NCBI GenBank assembly: GCA_026392135.1
Contig: JAPLCR010000343.1
Location: forward strand, 1-10,116
Origin: Armatimonadota bacterium
GTDB taxonomy: Bacteria; Armatimonadota; Chthonomonadetes; Chthonomonadales; Chthonomonadaceae
Reading direction: 5' to 3'
DNA: 10,116 bases
The notes under the pieces were generated by a model. It searched no databases. It was not told where the DNA came from and saw nothing but the letters and a program-made list of their open reading frames with translations. This document shows positions 6,205 through 10,116 of the stretch, piece by piece. Position 1 is the stretch's first letter. Each line of letters begins with the position of its first letter. A program made the translations under genes and the position numbers.

Positions 6205-7494
6205 TTAGGGGTAAATGAGATATTTTTCGCGTTGCCGACGAAATTTCGCTGAGCCTGCATTCCAAACTTGCCAGATTTCCGCAGACGATTTGCCTTGTTG
6301 AAACATTTTTCTTACCTGATTCGTGCCGCACACCTTATCAAACATCTCCTCACGCCCCGCAGGAAAGAAGTTCAGGCTAGGCGCAAGTTTTCGCGCCGCG
6401 TCCATCAGTTCAAAATTCAGGCGCGTTAGCTCCACTTTGTTGGAGTCGGTAACGTGTATCTGAACACCTCCGCAGGTTTTGTTTGTGTAGGCGGCATAGA
6501 AGGGGTGCCAGTACATGGGGCGGAACAGCACACCTTGGAGCTTGCGCCCGTTCAACTCCTGTGCCATCTGAAACGCGGAGAGATTCGGCGCACCCGCTAA
6601 CTCGAAGGGAAGGGTATAGCCTACTCCGATATTCAGGGTGGGCTGCTCTCCCATAATGCCTGTTGCGGCGTAGTAGAGAGCAGTTTCTGCGTGCGGGATA
6701 TGGGGGCTTGTCAAGACCCAAGGGAGTCCTGTTTGTGCCCATCTCATGTTGCGCTTCCAGCCCTCCATTGGAATAACAACGAGGTTGCAGTGCTTCCCAC
6801 CAAGCCAACCCTCGCCGTTCGCCATCTGTGCGAACTCGCCAAGGGTTAAGCCGTGCGCGTAGGGGGTGGGGTATTTCCCCACAAACGAGCGATATTCGGG
6901 AGGCGGGATGTTTCCTTCGACTCGGTTTCCGCCTATCGGATTCGGGCGGTCTAGTACGCAGAGTGTGATATTGTTTTCCGCCGCGGCTTCCATACATAGC
7001 CCTAGTGTGCTGATGTAGGTGTAGGAGCGGGAGCCGATGTCTTGAATATCGAAGACGAGTACATCTAGGTTGCGGAGCATGGAGGGGGTGGGCTTGCGGG
7101 TTTTGCCGTAGAGTGTGTAGACGGGAAGCCCTGTTACTGGGTCGTGGGCGTTTCCGACCTCTTCTCCTGCGAGTGCATCCCCTCTGACACCATGCTCTGG
7201 TGCGAACAGCGCGACTAACTTTATCCCTTTTGCGTTGGCGAGGAGGTCTATGTTGGTACGATAGTCCGAGGCGATTCCTGTTGGATTTGTGACCAGACCG
7301 ACGCGTTTACCCTGTAGGGGGGCGTAGTTGCGCTGTATCCAGACCTCCAAGCCTGTCTTGACGGTGGTAACACGCTTACTTGCGGGGTCGTTCTGTGCTG
7401 TGACGGGCTGTTGGCGCGAGAGCGAGAAGCAGCCCGATAAGACGAGTAGTGCCAACCCTAATACCTGCAAACGGCTCCTTACTCTCTTTTTCAT
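6205..7494 (-). CDS. namZ: DUF1343 / NamZ-type exo-beta-N-acetylmuramidase lipoprotein (GH171)
   Basis: The protein is 429 residues and matches DUF1343, whose Bacillus member NamZ removes terminal MurNAc from peptidoglycan fragments. It starts with a lipoprotein signal: basic MKKRVRSRLQ, a hydrophobic stretch, and lipobox LSGC with the lipidated Cys at 22. Family motifs follow in order: RVGLVTNPTGI (64-74), FAPEHG (97-102, containing the conserved Glu100), DIQDIGSRSYTY (149-160), DRPNPIGG (182-189), HGLTLGE (214-220). The length is as expected and nothing is broken. The ATG at 7494 is only 4 bases past the DUF1080 stop and has no strong ribosome binding site, so translational coupling is likely. 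A TTG nine codons on has AAGGAG before it but would remove the basic N-terminus. The role is likely cell-wall recycling at the cell envelope. Confidence 0.88.
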   Translation of the reverse strand: MKKRVRSRLQVLGLALLVLSGCFSLSRQQPVTAQNDPASKRVTTVKTGLEVWIQRNYAPLQGKRVGLVTNPTGIASDYRTNIDLLANAKGIKLVALFAPEHGVRGDALAGEEVGNAHDPVTGLPVYTLYGKTRKPTPSMLRNLDVLVFDIQDIGSRSYTYISTLGLCMEAAAENNITLCVLDRPNPIGGNRVEGNIPPPEYRSFVGKYPTPYAHGLTLGEFAQMANGEGWLGGKHCNLVVIPMEGWKRNMRWAQTGLPWVLTSPHIPHAETALYYAATGIMGEQPTLNIGVGYTLPFELAGAPNLSAFQMAQELNGRKLQGVLFRPMYWHPFYAAYTNKTCGGVQIHVTDSNKVELTRLNFELMDAARKLAPSLNFFPAGREEMFDKVCGTNQVRKMFQQGKSSAEIWQVWNAGSAKFRRQREKYLIYP

Positions 7495-7498
7495 GGGG

Positions 7499-8251
7499 CT
7501 ACTTGCTTTTCTTTGGTACTATCCAGACATTGCGAAACTGTACTGGAGTGCCGTGATTTTGTAGCATGATGGGCCCTTCCGCCGTCATTGGACCCTCAAG
7601 GCTGGCGCGGGTTGGGTGTTCAATCTCTATGTTGTCATGGACTTTCACGCCGTTCCATATCACCGTGACGCGAGGCTTTTCAGTCATCTTGCCATCTGTG
7701 CTGAAGCGTGGGGCGCGGAATGTGATGTCGTAAGCCTGCCAGTGCTCCGGGGGCTTACAGGCGTTTACGTCGGGGTCTTTCTGCTCGTAAATCGAACCGC
7801 ATCCGCCTGCTTTGTAGGTCTCGTTATTGTAAGCATCTAGTACCTGTATTTCGTAGAGACCGTGTAGGTAGACTCCGCTATTCCCTCGACCTTGTCCTTG
7901 CTCTTTTGGCATGAGCGGTATTTTGAACTCGACATGGATTTGGAAGTCACGAAACTTCTCGTTGGTAATAATGTCGGATAAGCCTGCCGTTACGAGGAGT
8001 GCGCCGTCGGGTAACATTTTCCATCCGCAGGGGGCATTGGAACCGCGCTGTGTCCATGCGTTTGTGCTTTTGCCGTCAATAAGCCTTATGGCTTTGCGCG
8101 GTGCCTTTTTGGGCTTTAACTCTTTTTCTGCGGCAGGGGCTTCTGTCTTTTCGTCATGCTCCCACTGTGCGCGGACTTGAGAGCCTGTGGTCAGGAGTAG
8201 GGTAGCGAGAAGCCCACTCATCAGGGCGCGGGAGACCTTTAGTGCGGTCAT
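7499..8251 (-). CDS. DUF1080 secreted protein (3-keto-disaccharide hydrolase family)
   Basis: The start is the ATG at 8251, giving 250 residues, because GGAGG (8257-8261, minus strand) sits 5 bases before it; a TTG four codons upstream overlaps that site. A signal peptide runs to about residue 28 (VRA/QW), then a Lys/Glu/Pro-rich linker. The DUF1080 jelly-roll domain follows, with FRDFQIHVEFKIP, GNSGVYLHGLYEIQVLDAY, EHWQAYDITFRAP and a closing LQNHGTPVQFRNVWI. Databases label the family 3-keto-disaccharide hydrolase or glucan-binding-like, and the exact substrate is unknown here. It is the first gene of a minus-strand pair with the NamZ homologue, so the two may act together on cell-wall or sugar polymers outside the cytoplasm. 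Confidence 0.88.
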   Translation of the reverse strand: MTALKVSRALMSGLLATLLLTTGSQVRAQWEHDEKTEAPAAEKELKPKKAPRKAIRLIDGKSTNAWTQRGSNAPCGWKMLPDGALLVTAGLSDIITNEKFRDFQIHVEFKIPLMPKEQGQGRGNSGVYLHGLYEIQVLDAYNNETYKAGGCGSIYEQKDPDVNACKPPEHWQAYDITFRAPRFSTDGKMTEKPRVTVIWNGVKVHDNIEIEHPTRASLEGPMTAEGPIMLQNHGTPVQFRNVWIVPKKSK

Positions 8252-8279
8252 AGTATCCTCCAAAGTAGAGTATCGCAGT

Positions 8280-8296
8280 GCGTGGTAATACTACGC
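8280..8296. promoter_or_regulatory. Operator-like near-palindrome upstream of the DUF1080 gene
   Basis: GCGTGGTA-A-TACTACGC is an 8-1-8 palindrome with one mismatch, centred 37 bases before the DUF1080 ATG. The position suits a repressor or activator site for the DUF1080/NamZ pair. No sigma-70 promoter could be assigned with confidence beside it. Confidence 0.35.
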
Positions 8297-8393
8297 GCTG
8301 AACTGAGGTTTTTCTTCACCGTCTTGTGTTGTTTTTCCTGCTTACTGTCGAGAGGGATTTGTAATCGGGAGGTGAATCTTTTACTCTTCATGA

Positions 8394-8529
8394 GGGAGAC
8401 CTGACGTGACGGTCTACTCGTACAACACCTTGCTGTGGATGGCGGGAGTGGCGAACGCGGACGGGGAGTGCATTAGCGGGATAGAGTCAGGTGGAACCGT
8501 CACTACCTACATTTGGGATGGCGAAGAGT
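8394..8529 (+). pseudogene. RHS-repeat relic cut by the insertion sequence
   Basis: The frame through GTG 8406 reads TVYSYNT, then ANADGE, then ESGGTVTTYIWDGEE. This resembles the last repeats of RHS/YD proteins, where (T)YIWDG is a recurrent end motif. It runs into the insertion sequence at 8530 and stops inside it at 8577-8579. A stop at 8391-8393 limits it upstream, and only about 45 residues remain, so this is a remnant. RHS proteins are large secreted or surface proteins often ending in a toxin; here neither the toxin part nor the bulk of the repeats is present. The bases after the insertion sequence do not continue the RHS frame. Confidence 0.5.
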
Positions 8530-8546
8530 CTTTAGTTTCCGGTAAA
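8530..8546 (+). repeat. IS terminal inverted repeat, transposase 3' end
   Basis: CTTTAGTTTCCGGTAAA, exactly complementary to 9949-9965. The last codons and stop of the transposase (GFTGN, TAA at 8532-8534) are encoded within this repeat. Confidence 0.9.
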
Positions 8547-9860
8547 TCCGAGTGCATTTTGGTCTTGAATTTGCTCTGAGTTCCGCTTCCGCCTTCGGTG
8601 GGCGGTGACTCCGGTGGTAAGATGGGCAGTGACGCTGTTCTTTTTTCGGATTTGTCCAAGGGGTTCGGGCAAGTTTGAGAAACTCATCTTTGCTAGGGTG
8701 CGCCTGAGCCTCCCGCAAGTAGGTCTCGCCGCCCTATCCCAAAACCCAGTCGCTAGCGGAGCCGCCGTCGCCGCGAGATAGGACAGGATGTTCCCGCAGA
8801 GCAGGGCGAGTTCCGGCAAGCGGTAGCGGCTCTCCGCGCCAAAGACATAGGCGCGTTCGCAACCGAGCATCGGCTTTCCCGCGAGAGCCACCTGCTCTAC
8901 GGGCCAACGGTCTTTGTACAGAGACCAGACCGCCTCCGCTGAAACGGACAGGTTCGTCGCCAACAGAAGCGGTTGCTGGTAGCGCGGGTCGTAGATTGCA
9001 ACTATCCGAAAGGTCGAAGCTCCCGGCTTTGCGTCCGACGCGACAACGCCTTCCCAGATATGCGCGACGAGAGAGCGTCCCTTATACTTCCATTTCGCCA
9101 CCTTGTCCGGTTTTGTCGCTTCTATGGCGTGTTCTTCATAAGTGCGAGAGAGAGGACGCACCGTCACGCCATACTCAGGATGCCTCCCCCTTCCGCAATA
9201 GGGAGGCAGGTAGTTGCGTCGCGCTGTCGCGTTCTTGGCGAGGCGTATCACGAAGGGTTTCTCTAACAGAAGCATCGTGGCAAGGTCAAAACCTGCGTCC
9301 GCAACCAGCGCTTCGCCGGTTTTGAGATGTTTCGCCGCTTCTACGAGGAGCCGGTTCTGGAGCGTCTCGTCGCTCTCCTGCTCCCCTCCGCGCAGGATGA
9401 GGCAGGGAAGACCGAGCCGTTGCTTGCCGACAGAACCGACGCGAACGCAGAGACCGAAGACGAGAGCGGGAAGCGCTTTGCCCGCTACCGAGTTGTAGTG
9501 TTTGCTCGTGAGCCCCTGCAAATGGGGACGATAGAACGCGGTGAGGTCGCAAGCGACAGGACGAACGCCCTCGTGTTCATGTGCCTGAAACCGCCCCTCC
9601 TTCTGCACAAGGCGTTGCCAGTTGGAGAGGAGCGTCGCGATAGCGAAGCGTCCCGCGCGCAGAGCGGCGGAGGCGCGGTGAACCGCCTCCGGGGACAGCC
9701 CGATATCCGAAAGAGCGGGAAACGTCGCCCCGCGTGAAGGAACGAACCGACCTGAAATCAAGGCGAACAGAAGATGCAAGAGACCCAAGTTGGTTCCTAC
9801 GGGAACTCCTTTTAGGACTTGCGTGAACAGAGGCATTATACGGTAGACTAGAGTAGACAT
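8532..9860 (-). CDS. IS4-family DDE transposase
   Basis: This is a 442-residue cut-and-paste transposase. The DDE triad is visible: D105 in ACDLTAFYRP, D188 in ALVADAGFD, and E322 in YKDRWPVEQ. Around E322 the IS4 signature Y-(2)-R-(3)-E-(6)-K is exact (Y315, R318, E322, K329). Insertion of a beta-rich region between the second D and the E (about residues 190-310) is also usual for IS4. The C-terminal tail is basic. The ATG at 9860 has GGAG six bases before it (9867-9870). No frameshift or internal stop occurs, so it should be active. A TATAAT on the minus strand at 9933-9938 can drive it. A leader inverted repeat that includes the start codon probably limits translation. Composition is richer in G+C than the flanks. 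Confidence 0.93.
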   Translation of the reverse strand: MSTLVYRIMPLFTQVLKGVPVGTNLGLLHLLFALISGRFVPSRGATFPALSDIGLSPEAVHRASAALRAGRFAIATLLSNWQRLVQKEGRFQAHEHEGVRPVACDLTAFYRPHLQGLTSKHYNSVAGKALPALVFGLCVRVGSVGKQRLGLPCLILRGGEQESDETLQNRLLVEAAKHLKTGEALVADAGFDLATMLLLEKPFVIRLAKNATARRNYLPPYCGRGRHPEYGVTVRPLSRTYEEHAIEATKPDKVAKWKYKGRSLVAHIWEGVVASDAKPGASTFRIVAIYDPRYQQPLLLATNLSVSAEAVWSLYKDRWPVEQVALAGKPMLGCERAYVFGAESRYRLPELALLCGNILSYLAATAAPLATGFWDRAARPTCGRLRRTLAKMSFSNLPEPLGQIRKKNSVTAHLTTGVTAHRRRKRNSEQIQDQNALGFTGN

Positions 9861-9923
9861 CAGGCGCTCCGGGAAGAGGATTTGTTTCGCGACTTAACTC
9901 TACCTCAGAAGATGCCTGATGTC
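9856..9923 (-). promoter_or_regulatory. Leader inverted repeat covering the transposase start codon
   Basis: GACATCAGGC (9856-9865) and GCCTGATGTC (9914-9923) are perfect 10-bp complements 48 bases apart. In the minus-strand mRNA the second arm contains the transposase ATG (9860-9858) and abuts its GGAG site, so pairing would hide the start. Fold-back inhibition of transposase translation is known in IS10 and IS50, which are IS4 relatives. Confidence 0.5.
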
Positions 9924-9932
9924 GTAACCCGT

Positions 9933-9938
9933 ATTATA
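9933..9938 (-). promoter_or_regulatory. Transposase -10 element TATAAT
   Basis: The minus strand reads TATAAT exactly, 73 bases before the transposase ATG. The -35 region would fall in the terminal inverted repeat (GTTTCC/AGTTTC) and is a poor match. The predicted start is near 9926. Confidence 0.5.
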
Positions 9939-9948
9939 TCTACATATT

Positions 9949-9965
9949 TTTACCGGAAACTAAAG
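9949..9965 (-). repeat. IS terminal inverted repeat, promoter end
   Basis: TTTACCGGAAACTAAAG, the exact reverse complement of 8530-8546. It lies just upstream of the transposase promoter and may supply its -35 region. Confidence 0.9.
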
Positions 9966-9971
9966 TGAATT

Positions 9972-10116
9972 GTGAACTGGGATACTATTTCAGATTTGGA
10001 AGACGATTACTTAGCCTATGCCAACTTCGCTTATTCACAATATACGGAGTGGTTTGGCAAGCCTGACGATGAGAATTGGCAGTATATCCTATTTACTGCC
10101 CCACAGAGTTTTTGTG
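9972..10116 (+). CDS. Start of an unrecognised acidic protein, cut by the window end
   Basis: From GTG 9972 the frame is open to the last base (48 codons). It gives an acidic, aromatic-rich N-terminus with NWDTISDLEDDYLAYANF, then EWFGKPDDENWQYILF. A TGA at 9966-9968 closes the frame upstream. The ribosome binding site is weak (AAAGTG), so the native start may have been removed by the insertion sequence, whose end is only 6 bases away. I do not recognise the family. Small acidic proteins downstream of RHS genes are often immunity proteins, and an RHS relic lies on the other side of the element, but this link is speculation. Codon use looks like real coding sequence. Confidence 0.4.
   Translation, partial: MNWDTISDLEDDYLAYANFAYSQYTEWFGKPDDENWQYILFTAPQSFC

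Larger units (their letters stand above)
8530..9965. mobile_element. Complete IS4-family insertion sequence, 1436 bp
   Basis: The element is bounded by perfect 17-bp inverted repeats: CTTTAGTTTCCGGTAAA at 8530-8546 and its reverse complement at 9949-9965. It contains one full-length transposase gene on the minus strand. The outermost C/G pair could be host sequence, giving 1434 bp. I see no target-site duplication in the flanking bases, although IS4 members usually make one of about 9-12 bp. The left flank is an RHS relic and the right flank another gene, suggesting a deletion or recombination after insertion. Confidence 0.9.

Noticed and set aside
8252..8263. TTG start for the DUF1080 gene
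   Set aside because: It overlaps the GGAGG that serves the ATG at 8251.
8503..9737. Several long open frames opposite or overlapping the transposase
   Set aside because: They are shadows of the GC-rich transposase gene, with no family motifs or ribosome binding sites.

Overview
The window looks like a chromosome segment from a bacterium of the Armatimonadota or of the Planctomycetes/Verrucomicrobia group. The basis is the mix of families seen together: a Planctomycete-type cytochrome c fused to WD40 repeats, a DUF2961/GH172 enzyme, a DUF1343/NamZ (GH171) lipoprotein, a DUF1080 secreted protein and a DinB-like protein. This is a judgement from gene content; no marker gene is present to place it firmly.

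Region 1 (1-1970, + strand) is visibly richer in A+T than the rest, judged by eye on sample lines. It carries three tightly packed genes: an AAA-type ATPase whose Walker A motif lies at the very first bases of the window (so the gene is cut by the window edge), an unrecognised 133-residue protein, and a PIN-domain nuclease whose start overlaps the end of the unknown gene. It reads as an acquired ATPase/nuclease cassette, possibly for defence or toxin-antitoxin function.

Region 2 (2082-5373, + strand) is a probable operon: a secreted cytochrome c/WD40 protein, a GH172-family glycosidase, a DinB-like protein read from TTG, then a terminator. The cytochrome/WD40 gene is broken in the fourth of seven WD40 blades by what looks like a deletion of about 46 bases, which shifts the frame.

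Region 3 (5374-6186) holds a small secreted protein of unknown function. Its upstream region has an exact TGTGA-N6-TCACA site spaced like a class II CRP promoter, followed by a terminator-like hairpin within the leader. A perfect 16-bp inverted repeat separates this gene from the convergent genes that follow.

Region 4 (6205-8251, - strand) is a two-gene operon. A DUF1080 secreted protein comes first and a NamZ-type exo-N-acetylmuramidase lipoprotein follows after a 4-base gap. A near-palindrome lies just upstream of the first gene.

Region 5 (8394-10116) contains a short RHS-repeat relic, a complete IS4-family insertion sequence (8530-9965, 17-bp inverted repeats, intact DDE and YREK residues), and the start of an unrecognised acidic protein that runs off the window. 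I see no target-site duplication, and the two flanks do not join into one gene. A 10-bp inverted repeat in the IS leader would bury the transposase start codon. I found no tRNA, rRNA or CRISPR array.
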